From Mesonia profundi (GTDB lineage: Bacteria; Bacteroidota; Bacteroidia; Flavobacteriales; Flavobacteriaceae): a stretch of 64,000 nucleotides of DNA. Positions 44,100 to 53,436 of the stretch are shown one piece after another (the stretch's first letter is position 1; each line of letters opens with the position of its first letter). The stretch is from the NCBI RefSeq assembly GCF_031085155.1, contig NZ_JAVHUL010000002.1, positions 1 through 64,000 on the forward strand. The letters are read 5' to 3'. The translations under genes were made by a program, and so were the position numbers. The notes beneath the pieces are model-generated. The model had not been told where the DNA came from. It made no database searches and worked only from the letters and a program-made list of their open reading frames with translations.

Positions 44100-46583
44100 T
44101 TAAAAACTTTTAATCATCCGCTTAATGCGATCTTCCAACTTTTCGGAAGATAATTTCTCCCGCAATCTATCTGTAATAATCGGAAACGAAAAAGGCGTGG
44201 GTTTCTCACATTTTTTCCAAACTATTTTTTGCCGCTGAATACGTTCTAAAGCCAATCGCAATCTTCCCTCTTCCAATTGATGTTCAAAAGTTTCCGTAAA
44301 GGCTTGCAAAAACAACAAATTTTCGGGTTCATAATCTCTAAAAACATCAAAAAGCAATTGTGAACTGGCTTGCAAGTGTTTACTCTTGACCAGTTTATTA
44401 GGATAACCGGTAAAAACCAAACCTGCAATGACCGCAATATCTCTAAATTTTCTACGCGCCATTTCTGTAGCGTTTAGACTTTTATATAAATCGTCCATCA
44501 CAAATTCGTTAGAAAATAGATTATTATCCAACACTTGCTGCATATCGATTTCTTGATCAGACAGCAGCTCAAATCCGTAGTCATTAAAGGCAATGCTAAA
44601 CGAAATGGGACTTAATAAACTAATGCGATACGCCAGCAAGCTTCCTAAAGCTTCGTGTACAAACCTGCCTTCAAACGGGTAAAACACGGCGTGATATCCC
44701 TCTCTGGTTTTAAAGGTTTCGATAAGAAATTCATTCTTCGTGGGAATGATAGATTCTAACAATTGGCGCTGAAATATAGGTTGTAAGGCTGTAAGTTCTA
44801 AAGATTTTGTGGTTATGCCTAATTCTTTCGCTAAATCAGGATCTGCGCTGGCTGCGGCGATATACATTTCTTCGCGTAATAACTCGCTCATTTGCGCAGA
44901 AAAGCTCATTCTACCTCCCGCCCAACTGGGGACTTTGCCGGTTTTTTTCTTCGATTTTCGCACTTGCACTTGCATGCCTTTTAAGCGCACAAATTCTAAG
45001 TTTCTACCCGCAAACATAAAAACATCACCGCGTTTGAGTTTGGAAACAAAAAATTCCTCGATACTGCCAATAAATCCTCCTTTAATATATTTAACGCTCA
45101 GCACAGCATCGCTCACAATAGCACCTATTTGCAAGCGGTGCCGCATAGCGACTCCACGATTTGTCACCGTAAACTTGCCATCTTCTTCTACCGTTACTTT
45201 TTGATATTCATCATAGGTATGTAAAGTCTCGCCGCCGGTAGTAATGAATTTTAGGCACCACTCCCATTGTTCTTGCGTTAACGCTTGGTAACAAAAAGTA
45301 GCGCTGACTTCTGGGTAAATTTCTTCAGGATAAAAACCGTTAGAAACTGCCAAGGTGGTTAAATACTGCAACAAGACATCGAAACTTTGTAAATACGGAA
45401 CGCGATCTTCAACCGCTTGTGTTTTTACTGCTTTTTGCAAAGCCGAAGCTTCAATAAGTTCCATCGCGTGGGTAGGTAAAAAATGAATTACACTTTGTTT
45501 GCCCGGCTGGTGGCCACTTCTTCCCGCACGTTGTAAAAACCGAGCCACGCCTTTTGGGCTGCCTATTTGGATAATGGTTTCTACTGGGGCAAAATCGACG
45601 CCCAAATCCAAACTAGAAGTGCAAACCACCGCTTTTAAAGTTTCATTGCGTATGGCTTGCTCTACCCATAATCGAGTTTCTTTATGGATACTCCCGTGAT
45701 GCATGGCTACTTCTCCCGCAAATTCGGGGTGTTTTTCCATCAATTTTTGAAACCACAATTCACATTGCGATCGCGTATTGGTAAATAATAAAGTACTTCT
45801 AGAATTTTTTATAATAGGCACAACCTCATCCAGCAAATGCAAGCCCAAATGCCCCCGCCAAGGGAATTTTTCCATCTTTTTAGGAATAACCGATTGTACT
45901 TTTATTTTCTTTTTCAGGTTGGCTTTTATTAATACAGAATTTTCAAATTGCGGCGTTTGTGGTCCCAATAACACTTCTCGAGCTTGCTCCAAATTACCAA
46001 TGGTTGCAGAAATACCCCAAATTTTTAAGTTATTCGAGACGGCTTTAAGTCGGCTTAAGGCGAGTTCCATCTGCACGCCGCGTTTACTACCTAATAGCTC
46101 GTGCCATTCATCGACCACCACGGCATTTAGATTTTTAAATTGCTCATCATAATTTTTAGAAGAGAGAAGAAGTTGCAAACTCTCTGGCGTGGTAATGAGT
46201 AAATCTGGCATTTTTCGCTTTTGCGCAGCGCGTTCTTTTTGTGGCGTATCTCCCGTGCGTATTCCTACACGTATTTGCGGATCTATATCTTGAGCAAACC
46301 GATTTGCGGCTTGTTCAATTTCTACCGAAAGTGCTCTAAGCGGAGTAATCCACACCCCTTTTAAACCCTTAGCGGATTTCTTTTTTCTGCTTTTTTGCTG
46401 AAGTATTTCTAACACAATCGGTACCCAGAGCGCATAGGTTTTCCCGCTTCCTGTAGGAGCATTCAGCAAGCCATTTTTTCCTTTTAAATATTCCTGCCAA
46501 GTATCTTTCTGAAACTTAAATGCTTTCCAGTCTTGCTGCGCAAACCAAGTTTTGGCAATATCTAAAAGTTGTTTTTTATTCAT
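44100..46583 (-). CDS. Ligase-associated Lhr-like DEXH-box helicase
   Basis: An 827-residue superfamily 2 helicase. Walker A is NAPTGSGKT, the DExH box is VVDEWHEL, motif III is GISATIG, and motif VI is QRAGRSGHQPG. A large C-terminal Lhr-core region (about residues 420-820) follows. It is thought to act in DNA repair with the neighbouring ligase and nucleases. I start at ATG 46583; an in-frame ATG at 46682 adds residues encoded entirely by the composite repeat and is not credible. The repeat separates it from the ligase gene. Confidence 0.93.
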   Translation of the reverse strand: MNKKQLLDIAKTWFAQQDWKAFKFQKDTWQEYLKGKNGLLNAPTGSGKTYALWVPIVLEILQQKSRKKKSAKGLKGVWITPLRALSVEIEQAANRFAQDIDPQIRVGIRTGDTPQKERAAQKRKMPDLLITTPESLQLLLSSKNYDEQFKNLNAVVVDEWHELLGSKRGVQMELALSRLKAVSNNLKIWGISATIGNLEQAREVLLGPQTPQFENSVLIKANLKKKIKVQSVIPKKMEKFPWRGHLGLHLLDEVVPIIKNSRSTLLFTNTRSQCELWFQKLMEKHPEFAGEVAMHHGSIHKETRLWVEQAIRNETLKAVVCTSSLDLGVDFAPVETIIQIGSPKGVARFLQRAGRSGHQPGKQSVIHFLPTHAMELIEASALQKAVKTQAVEDRVPYLQSFDVLLQYLTTLAVSNGFYPEEIYPEVSATFCYQALTQEQWEWCLKFITTGGETLHTYDEYQKVTVEEDGKFTVTNRGVAMRHRLQIGAIVSDAVLSVKYIKGGFIGSIEEFFVSKLKRGDVFMFAGRNLEFVRLKGMQVQVRKSKKKTGKVPSWAGGRMSFSAQMSELLREEMYIAAASADPDLAKELGITTKSLELTALQPIFQRQLLESIIPTKNEFLIETFKTREGYHAVFYPFEGRFVHEALGSLLAYRISLLSPISFSIAFNDYGFELLSDQEIDMQQVLDNNLFSNEFVMDDLYKSLNATEMARRKFRDIAVIAGLVFTGYPNKLVKSKHLQASSQLLFDVFRDYEPENLLFLQAFTETFEHQLEEGRLRLALERIQRQKIVWKKCEKPTPFSFPIITDRLREKLSSEKLEDRIKRMIKSF

Positions 46584-46602
46584 GTTTTGGTTGGTGTTAA
46601 TT

Positions 46603-46762
46603 ACCCTTCCGTCCTCTGCAGCTCCCGTTGCAAAATCCATCTTCCCTATCTTAGGGAAGGAATCTTTAATAGGTTTATACAATAAATATAATTCAAATTT
46701 TGTTTAAAAGTTCCCCTCCTTAGAAAAGGAGGGGTGGCTCAACTTGTTGAGACGGGGTGGTT
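46603..46762. repeat. Composite double-hairpin repeat, copy 2
   Basis: Unit B lies on the minus strand (46603-46652) and unit A on the plus strand (46711-46762), with an AT-rich spacer between them, the same outward arrangement as copy 1. Unit A has CCCCTCCTT/AAGGAGGGG and a second perfect stem CTCAAC/GTTGAG, ending GACGGGGTGG. It lies between the ligase stop and the helicase start, inside a probable operon. Confidence 0.7.
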
Positions 46763-46766
46763 GCAC

Positions 46767-48359
46767 TCACGGTATCAAATCTTTTAAATCCTCCAACGTA
46801 TTCGCTTCTTCTATCTTTTTATCTTGTCGCCAACGCAAGATTCTTGGGAACCTAGTCGCTACTCCGCTTTTATGACGTTTAGATTTGGCTATGCCTTCAA
46901 AAGCGATTTCAAAAACGTGATGCGGAGTCACACTTCGCACGGGGCCGTAGCGTTCTAACGTATTTTTTTTGATCCACGCATCTACTTTTTTAAATTCGGC
47001 ATCGGTGAGGCCAGAATAAGCTTTGGCGAACGTGACCAACTTCTCTTTGTTTTGGTCCCACAATCCAAACGTATAATCGGTGAAGAGATTACTTCGTCTT
47101 CCGTGGCCTCGCATTGCGTAAGTCAATACTGCATCGATGGTTAAGGGATCTACTTTCCATTTCCACCAGTCTCCTTTTTTTCTTCCGACTAAATAAGGAG
47201 AATCCCAGCGCTTCAGCATCAAACCTTCCGATTTTACCTCTCGACTGCGCTCGCGTTCTTTCGCAGCTTCTTCCCAATTGGAAAATGAAATCGTTTCTGA
47301 CAAATGCAACGGAATCTCTTTTGTCTTTACTTCATGATACAAGTCTTCTAAAATTTGTCTTCGTTCTTTAAAAGATTTCTGACGGATATCCTCCTCTTTC
47401 CATTCCAATACATCATAAGCTTTTAGAATTACCGGAGTTTTTTCCAGTAGTTTTTTACTGATATTTTTCCGACCAATACGGGTTTGTAAATCCTTAAAAG
47501 TACCGATGTCTCCGTTTGGAAAAGGTAAAATTTCACCGTCTAACACCGTTCCATCCGGAATCACTTCCGTAAAGGCTTCAAACTCGGGATATTTATCGGT
47601 CACCAACTCTTCCCCGCGGCTCCACACAAACAATTCTCCCTTGCGAATGATGACCTGTGATCTAATACCGTCCCACTTATGTTCTGCGGCCCAACCTTCT
47701 ACATCTCCCAAATCCTGTGGCTCATTTTCTATGGCGTAGGCCAAATAAAACGGATAGGGCTTAGATAAATAATCGGCTTCATTTTCTTCTAAGATTAAGC
47801 TGGTGTAGGTGGTGATTGCCGGATCCCAATTCCCCATCATTTTATAGGCAAGAATGTCTTCATCAATTTCGGTGGCTTTAGATAAAGCCCGCGTCATCAG
47901 CTTCTGACTTACACCAATGCGGAAACTTCCGGTAATCAATTTGGTAAACACAAAACGCTCGTAATAATTAAGGCTGAGCCAATTTTCGAACAGATATTCT
48001 TTCTTTTCGTCTTCTGATTTCTTTTTCAAAGCGATAATTTCAGCTAAAAACTGGTGTAAACTTTTTTCTGAAATTTCTTCGGAAGGAGGAATAACCAGAG
48101 CAATCGTTTCGGCTAAATCACCTACAATGTGATAGGATTCCTCAAATAACCACAAAGGAATTTTCGATAATTCTGAAGCCCATTCTCGCAAGAGCGTCGT
48201 GTTTACGGGTCGCGGTGGTCTTCTGTGAGATAAAATTGCAATGGTCCAAACTTTATCTTTTGGCGAAGCTTTTTCAAAATATTGCGCCAAGGCAGCTACC
48301 TTTAAAGTGGTTTTATTGGTACTGTCTAAAGTTTTTATGAGCTCTGCAAAATTTTTCAT
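46767..48359 (-). CDS. ATP-dependent DNA ligase
   Basis: A 530-residue ligase with an N-terminal DNA-binding domain (about residues 1-210), a nucleotidyltransferase domain and an OB fold. The adenylated lysine is in AEHKWDGIR. Motifs III (DGEIL), IV (GLMLKR) and V (WWKWK) are all present. It seals nicks with ATP, probably in a specialised repair role alongside the housekeeping NAD ligase. It starts 2 bp after the exonuclease stop, and its 3' end abuts the composite repeat. Confidence 0.95.
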   Translation of the reverse strand: MKNFAELIKTLDSTNKTTLKVAALAQYFEKASPKDKVWTIAILSHRRPPRPVNTTLLREWASELSKIPLWLFEESYHIVGDLAETIALVIPPSEEISEKSLHQFLAEIIALKKKSEDEKKEYLFENWLSLNYYERFVFTKLITGSFRIGVSQKLMTRALSKATEIDEDILAYKMMGNWDPAITTYTSLILEENEADYLSKPYPFYLAYAIENEPQDLGDVEGWAAEHKWDGIRSQVIIRKGELFVWSRGEELVTDKYPEFEAFTEVIPDGTVLDGEILPFPNGDIGTFKDLQTRIGRKNISKKLLEKTPVILKAYDVLEWKEEDIRQKSFKERRQILEDLYHEVKTKEIPLHLSETISFSNWEEAAKERERSREVKSEGLMLKRWDSPYLVGRKKGDWWKWKVDPLTIDAVLTYAMRGHGRRSNLFTDYTFGLWDQNKEKLVTFAKAYSGLTDAEFKKVDAWIKKNTLERYGPVRSVTPHHVFEIAFEGIAKSKRHKSGVATRFPRILRWRQDKKIEEANTLEDLKDLIP

Positions 48360-48361
48360 AC

Positions 48362-49393
48362 TTAGTCTTTATCGGTCTCTTTTTGAGAGGTGGCTTTTTC
48401 CTCTTCTGCATTTTCTTCTTCAAACTGGGTTTCTTCCGTGCGGGCATCGTAACCTTGCTCTATTAAGAAGCGCGAGAAAATATCGGTATAACCGTGGGTG
48501 CAAATAATTTTTTCTGCTCCCGTGGCTTTTATAGAAGACAACAAACCCTGCCAATCGCAATGGTCTGAGAGTACAAAACCTTTATCTATCGCGCGGCGTC
48601 TGCGTGCTCCGCGAAAAGCCATCCAGCCACTTGCCGATGCGGTAACATACGGAAGCATTTTCTTGATCCACGGCGAACTCTGAGCACTTGGCGGCGCAAT
48701 AACCATATTTCCTTTAAGTTCTTCTTTCTTGGTGTCGGCCGTAATCCTAATGGTTTCAGGTAAAGGCGTGATTTTACGAATGATCTCATTCATATTTTGG
48801 ATGGCAGCGTGAGTGTAAATTTTTCCTATAGACGTATCCAAGTGTTTTAGCAATCGTTGTGCTTTTCCTAGCGAATAACCAAATAAAATAGAGGTATTTT
48901 CATCTTCCTTATTCTGTTGCCACCAGGTATTAATATCGTGAAATACCTCTTGTTGAGGTTGCCATTTAAAGGCGGGAAGTCCAAAAGTACATTCGGTGAT
49001 AAACGTGTGACATTTCACTACTTCGTAGGGAACTGAAATGCCATCGTTTTCGGTTTTGTAATCGCCCGTAAAAACCCAAACTTCACCTTGGTATTCTACT
49101 CTAATTTGAGCCGAACCAATAATATGGCCGGCTGGATGCAGCGAAAATTTAACTCCGTTAACCGTGAAGGTTTCTCCCCAATCTACACCAGAAACATTAA
49201 TGTCTCCCAAGCGGTGTTTGATGATGGGCACATTGGTATGATGCGTAATGTATTGCTGATGTCCCCACTTAGAATGATCTGCATGGCCGTGAGAAATAAT
49301 GGCTTTTTTTACGGGTTTCCAAGGATCTAAATAGACGTCTGCTTGCTGACAATAAATTCCTTTGTTGTTAAAATGGAGTAAGGGTGTCTTCAT
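48362..49393 (-). CDS. Ligase-associated DNA damage response exonuclease
   Basis: A 343-residue metallo-beta-lactamase/beta-CASP-type nuclease. The metal site HGHADH is in ISHGHADHSKWG, with further ligand histidines in HPAGHIIGSAQ and FTGDYKTE; SDHCDWQG lies in the beta-CASP part. The C-terminal tail is glutamate-rich. ATG 49393 is preferred over an upstream TTG at 49402. As the first gene of the minus-strand cluster it heads exo-lig-lhr-pdeM. Confidence 0.92.
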   Translation of the reverse strand: MKTPLLHFNNKGIYCQQADVYLDPWKPVKKAIISHGHADHSKWGHQQYITHHTNVPIIKHRLGDINVSGVDWGETFTVNGVKFSLHPAGHIIGSAQIRVEYQGEVWVFTGDYKTENDGISVPYEVVKCHTFITECTFGLPAFKWQPQQEVFHDINTWWQQNKEDENTSILFGYSLGKAQRLLKHLDTSIGKIYTHAAIQNMNEIIRKITPLPETIRITADTKKEELKGNMVIAPPSAQSSPWIKKMLPYVTASASGWMAFRGARRRRAIDKGFVLSDHCDWQGLLSSIKATGAEKIICTHGYTDIFSRFLIEQGYDARTEETQFEEENAEEEKATSQKETDKD

Positions 49394-49844
49394 ACTCAAC
49401 AATTTAAGGAAATCTTTGGCAAGATTTTTTTTAAAGTTAAAATCTTAGCGGAATTTTATGAGTTGTAGGGAGAGGTTTGGGGTGAAGAAGTTGAAGATAA
49501 GTGAGTATTGAGATTTTAGTAATTAGTGGGGAGAAATTTAAACGTTGCGTGAAACCAGCTAAGATTTTGTATCGAAGCTATGTGTAGGTTATTTTAAATC
49601 AAATCGAACAGTAACGGAAGACGATATTTTCGAAGCTTAGGAAGAGTAGCAATCTTTAAGTTGAAAGCTATGAATCTCCTTCTGTATAGATTAACGGGGA
49701 TTTTTTGTTTAGTTAACAACAATTAGTCTTGATCCATTTTTTCCTATTTAGACTATCCACAATTTTTGCATAAAACTAAAATCCCACAACTTTTTGACTT
49801 GATCCATCCTTGATCCATAAGAAATGCATAAAATGATTTTTAAA
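49394..49844. other. Region between the exonuclease gene and tRNA-Phe
   Basis: There is no gene. Three CTTGATCCAT-type words lie at 49728-49737 and 49798-49817, and two TTTGCATAAAA/AAATGCATAAAAT words at about 49765 and 49822, close to the tRNA 3' side. TTTTGTATCGAAG at about 49566 repeats a word from the 42-kb intergenic region. Confidence 0.4.
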
Positions 49845-49876
49845 ACAAAAAACCCCGATCGTGAGATCGAGGTTTT
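49845..49876 (-). terminator. tRNA-Phe terminator
   Basis: AACCTCGATC pairs with GATCGGGGTT on the minus strand around TCAC, followed by a T-run; it sits 6 bp after the tRNA end. Confidence 0.88.
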
Positions 49877-49881
49877 AAAGG

Positions 49882-49954
49882 TGGTGCCTCCAGGAATCGA
49901 ACCAGGGACACAAGGATTTTCAGTCCTTTGCTCTACCAACTGAGCTAAGGCACC
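49882..49954 (-). tRNA. tRNA-Phe (anticodon GAA)
   Basis: The minus strand folds as a 73-base cloverleaf with a perfect 7-bp acceptor stem, GGTGCCT with AGGCACC. The D-arm contains AGCTCAGTTGGTAGAGC, the anticodon loop is CTGAAAA (GAA), and the T arm has GGTTCGATTCC. The discriminator is A and the CCA end is not fully encoded (ACCT follows). It decodes UUU/UUC and is charged by PheST, whose alpha subunit is at 2.5 kb. Confidence 0.97.
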
Positions 49955-50051
49955 AGTGCTTGTAAGCGGTGGCAAATATATATTCATTTTTAATATCTGC
50001 CAAATAAATTAATAAAAAAAGTAAATTTGTCTTTTTAAAAATCCCTTTTAA

Positions 50052-50792
50052 GTGAAGAATTTAGCAATAGATATAGGGAACACCCTAGTTAAACTAGCTG
50101 TTTTTGAGGATGGTAGGTTGTTGGAGTTGAAAATTACTCCAGCAGAAAATATTTCTTTCGTTTTAAACAAATTAGTGATAAGTCACCCCGAAATCTCTGA
50201 ATCGATCCTAGCTTCTGTAGCCGGAATCCATAAAGATGTCATCGCTAATAGCTTAAAAAATCAATCAATTTTAGAATTAACTGCAACAACTCCAGTTCCG
50301 TTTCGTAATTTATATGAAACTCCGCATAGTCTGGGAATAGATCGCATAGCTTTGACAGTAGCAGCGACATGTGAATATCCTAATAAAAATGTGTTGGTCA
50401 TAGATGCCGGTACTTGCATCACCTATGATATGGTAACGAAAAATAAGGAGTATGTGGGAGGGGCTATTTCGCCGGGGGTAAATATGCGTTTAGAGGCGAT
50501 GCATAATTTTACGTCCAAATTGCCGTTAATTCGTATAGAAAAAGAAACCAGTGATAAAATTATAGGTACCACTACCCAAGAAAACTTAGAGATAGGCGCA
50601 TTAATGGGGGCAGCATTAGAAATAAATGGCTTTATAGAAAGTTATGAGCTTCAATATCAAGATTTAACAGTTATTTTAACAGGAGGAGATAGTCAACTGT
50701 TGTCTAAGAAAGTAAAAAATGGCATATTTGCGTCTTATAATTTTCTGCTGAAGGGATTAAACCATATTTTGGAATTTAATACAACTAAATGA
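50052..50792 (+). CDS. coaX: Type III pantothenate kinase
   Basis: CoaX phosphorylates pantothenate, the first step of coenzyme A synthesis, and is not inhibited by CoA. The 246-residue ASKHA-fold protein has IDIGNTLVKLAVFEDG (phosphate loop and metal Asp) at the start. GIDRIALTVAA, DAGTCITYD and GGAISPGVNMR follow. The start is GTG at 50052, directly before the first strand. It overlaps the next gene by 4 bp and heads the envelope-related run to 57.7 kb. Confidence 0.95.
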   Translation: MKNLAIDIGNTLVKLAVFEDGRLLELKITPAENISFVLNKLVISHPEISESILASVAGIHKDVIANSLKNQSILELTATTPVPFRNLYETPHSLGIDRIALTVAATCEYPNKNVLVIDAGTCITYDMVTKNKEYVGGAISPGVNMRLEAMHNFTSKLPLIRIEKETSDKIIGTTTQENLEIGALMGAALEINGFIESYELQYQDLTVILTGGDSQLLSKKVKNGIFASYNFLLKGLNHILEFNTTK

Positions 50793-52030
50793 TTAAGAAA
50801 ACACTTTTTTTTACATTGCTGCTTTGTTCAGTATTAGTAAATGCACAAGAAAATACTTCTTCTCCATATTCTTTTTTTGGAGTAGGACTCAATAAGTTCA
50901 ACGGAACAGCAGAAAATAGATCGATGGCCGGTATGGGGATTGCATCAGACAGTATCCATATCAATCTTCAGAATCCAGCAGGTTATGGAGCTTTAGACTT
51001 AACTACCTATGCGTTGGGAGGCTCTCATGCTTCAACAACAATTGAAAGCTCAAGCGCATCAGATAAAGTTTCTTCTTCTACCTTTGATTACCTAGCAATG
51101 GCGTTTCCTGCCGGGAAGTTAGGTTTTGGGATAGGAGTAATACCTTATAGTTCTGTAGGTTATGAGATGGAAGATATTACCAATGAAAGCTCGAGTAGAT
51201 TTAGTGGTAGCGGAGGTTTAAACAAACTTTTTTTAGGAGTAGGTTACGAAGTGACTAGAGAATTACGCGTTGGAGTAGAAGGGAGTTATAATTTTGGGAA
51301 CATCAAAAATAAGAACTTTCTCTTTCAAAACGAACTTCAGTTTGGAACAAGAGAAACGAACAGATCTGACCTTAGCGGGTTCAAAGTGGATTTTGGCGCT
51401 CAATACGAGAAGCTTTTAAAGTCGGGATTACAATTGACAGGTTCGGCTAGTTTTTCTCCGTCAACAAAAATAACTTCTGAAAATCAAAGACAATTAGCAA
51501 CCCTTATTTTGAATGACGATGAGAATGAAGTCATTGCAGATATTAGGGATCTTGATGTGGAGGATTCAAAGTTAACTCTTCCTTCTGAACTTAAAGTAGG
51601 AGGGGGGGTAGGAAAACCTAAAAAATGGTTTGCCGGAGTAGAATACGGAAGAAAATCTTCAAGTGATTTTACCAATAGATCTTTTCAGCTAGATAATGTG
51701 AATTATACAGACGCTAGTAGTTACAAGTTGGGAGGATATTATATTCCTAACTATAACGACATTACCAGCTATTTTCAGCGAATTGTATATAGAGCGGGTT
51801 TTAGGTATGAAGAGACCGGATTAAACATTAATACGGAAGATGTAGATGAGTTTGGCATATCTTTTGGAGTGGGATTACCAGCAGGAAACTTCTTAACGAA
51901 TATCAACTTGGGAGTTGAGTACGGTGAAAGAGGCACTACAAGTAATAATTTGGTAAAAGAAAAATTTGTAAATGTGTTTCTAAGTCTTTCCTTAAACGAT
52001 AAATGGTTTGTCAAAAGAAGATTCGATTAA
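50789..52030 (+). CDS. Putative outer-membrane beta-barrel protein
   Basis: A 413-residue protein with a signal peptide ending at VNAQ, then many amphipathic strands alternating small and hydrophobic residues and ending in an aromatic-rich FLSLSLNDKWFVKRRFD. The N-terminal SPYSFFGVGLNKFNGTAENRSMAGMGIA resembles FadL/OmpP1-type proteins. The transported substrate is unknown. It is translationally coupled to coaX (ATGA). Confidence 0.8.
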   Translation: MIKKTLFFTLLLCSVLVNAQENTSSPYSFFGVGLNKFNGTAENRSMAGMGIASDSIHINLQNPAGYGALDLTTYALGGSHASTTIESSSASDKVSSSTFDYLAMAFPAGKLGFGIGVIPYSSVGYEMEDITNESSSRFSGSGGLNKLFLGVGYEVTRELRVGVEGSYNFGNIKNKNFLFQNELQFGTRETNRSDLSGFKVDFGAQYEKLLKSGLQLTGSASFSPSTKITSENQRQLATLILNDDENEVIADIRDLDVEDSKLTLPSELKVGGGVGKPKKWFAGVEYGRKSSSDFTNRSFQLDNVNYTDASSYKLGGYYIPNYNDITSYFQRIVYRAGFRYEETGLNINTEDVDEFGISFGVGLPAGNFLTNINLGVEYGERGTTSNNLVKEKFVNVFLSLSLNDKWFVKRRFD

Positions 52031-52057
52031 TAAATAAAATAATAACTATATTCAACT

Positions 52058-53431
52058 ATGAAAACTAAATTTTTCATCTTATTATCAGGAATTTTTTTAA
52101 GTGCAGGAGTAGTAAATGCGCAGGAGGTAGATTGTAATACCGAATTAGCATTATTCTCTCAAAGCGCAAAAATAAAGGACTACGATGCGGCAAAGCCACA
52201 TTATGAAAAACTTATAAAAAATTGTGAGGCGAGTAACTTGGCAATTTATCAATATGGAGAGCGTATGTTTAAGCACTTCGCTAAAAATGCTCCAGAAGGA
52301 AGAAAAAAAGCTTCCGCAGAAGCTTTAATAGAAAATTATAAGCTAAGACTTAAATGTTTTCCAGCTAAGACTGAAGTAGGTGAAACTTATGCTAAGATAG
52401 GGGAAGCTATGTACGATAATAATATTGGTACAAAGGAAGAGCAGCTAGCGATGTTTGATAAAGCTTGGAAAGAAGACAAAGAGTCGTTTGATGCGCCAAG
52501 ATCTTTATACGTGTACTTTAACATTATGGTTGAATTGCAAGATAAAGGCAAAAAAGAATTACAGGATGTATTCAATCTATATGACAATGTAATCAAGCAA
52601 GTAGAAGAGCAGGAGGTTTATCGTGCATCACAAGCAGAGCCTCTATTGAAAAAACAAGAAGCAGGAGAAAAGTTAAACTCAGACGAAACGAGAACACTTA
52701 AAAACTCTGAAATTTACTTGTCAAACTTTAGTAAGATTAAAGCAGGAATTAATGGATTGTTAGGAGAAAGAGCAGATTGTGAAAACTTAATTCCTTTATA
52801 CAATAAAGATTTTGATGCTAAGAAAACTAATGTGGAGTGGTTAAAAAGAGCTGCGAAGAGACTTTCGGCTAAAGATTGTACAGACGATCCTATTTTCTTT
52901 AAGCTAGTAGAGGCGTTACATACCTCTGATCCTTCTGCGAAATCTGCACTTTACTTAGGGCAGTTAGCAGATAAAGATGGGAAATCTGCAAAAGCTTTGG
53001 AGTATTATAACCAGAGTGCAGAGTTAGAAGATAATAACTTAGATAAGGCGAGGGTTTATATGAAAATCGCGGGTAATTATAAGTCAAAAGGTAGTTTGTC
53101 TACGGCGAGAAACTATTATAGAAAAGCATTAAAAGCACAGCCTTCTTTAGGAGTTGCTTACCTTCAAATTGCTAGTATGTATGCCTCTAGTGTTAACTCT
53201 TGTGGAGATTCGTCTTTTAACAAAAGAGCGGTGTATTGGTTAGCTGCAGACTATGCAGATAGAGCAGGAAGAGTAGATCCTTCTATGAAATCTACAGCAA
53301 ACAAATCTGCTAGTAGTTATAGAGGCTTAGCTCCACAGTCATCGGACATTTTCCAAGAAGGAGTAAAAGAAGGATCAACCATTAAAATTGGATGTTGGAT
53401 TGGAGAAAGTGTTAGAGTACCAGCTATATAA
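52058..53431 (+). CDS. Exported tetratricopeptide-repeat protein
   Basis: A 457-residue periplasmic protein with a signal peptide ending at VNAQ and helical repeats (for example AKSALYLGQLADKDGKSAKALEYYNQSAELEDN and ARNYYRKALKAQPSLGVAYLQIASMY). A short cysteine-containing C-terminus follows. It is probably a scaffold for an envelope complex. It follows the barrel gene by 27 bp and precedes lptC by 5 bp, suggesting one operon. Confidence 0.85.
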   Translation: MKTKFFILLSGIFLSAGVVNAQEVDCNTELALFSQSAKIKDYDAAKPHYEKLIKNCEASNLAIYQYGERMFKHFAKNAPEGRKKASAEALIENYKLRLKCFPAKTEVGETYAKIGEAMYDNNIGTKEEQLAMFDKAWKEDKESFDAPRSLYVYFNIMVELQDKGKKELQDVFNLYDNVIKQVEEQEVYRASQAEPLLKKQEAGEKLNSDETRTLKNSEIYLSNFSKIKAGINGLLGERADCENLIPLYNKDFDAKKTNVEWLKRAAKRLSAKDCTDDPIFFKLVEALHTSDPSAKSALYLGQLADKDGKSAKALEYYNQSAELEDNNLDKARVYMKIAGNYKSKGSLSTARNYYRKALKAQPSLGVAYLQIASMYASSVNSCGDSSFNKRAVYWLAADYADRAGRVDPSMKSTANKSASSYRGLAPQSSDIFQEGVKEGSTIKIGCWIGESVRVPAI

Positions 53432-53436
53432 TTAAA

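Noticed and set aside
46584-46682. 33-residue N-terminal extension of the Lhr-like helicase
   Set aside because: It is encoded by the composite repeat and precedes a better ATG at 46583.
49748-49987. 79-codon minus-strand open frame
   Set aside because: It is the translation of the tRNA-Phe gene (ALAQLVEQRTENPC-type peptide), a well-known spurious product.
52308-52324. GCTTCCGCAGAAGC word in the TPR gene as another palindromic repeat copy
   Set aside because: It differs in the core and is explained by the Ala-Ser-Ala-Glu codons there.
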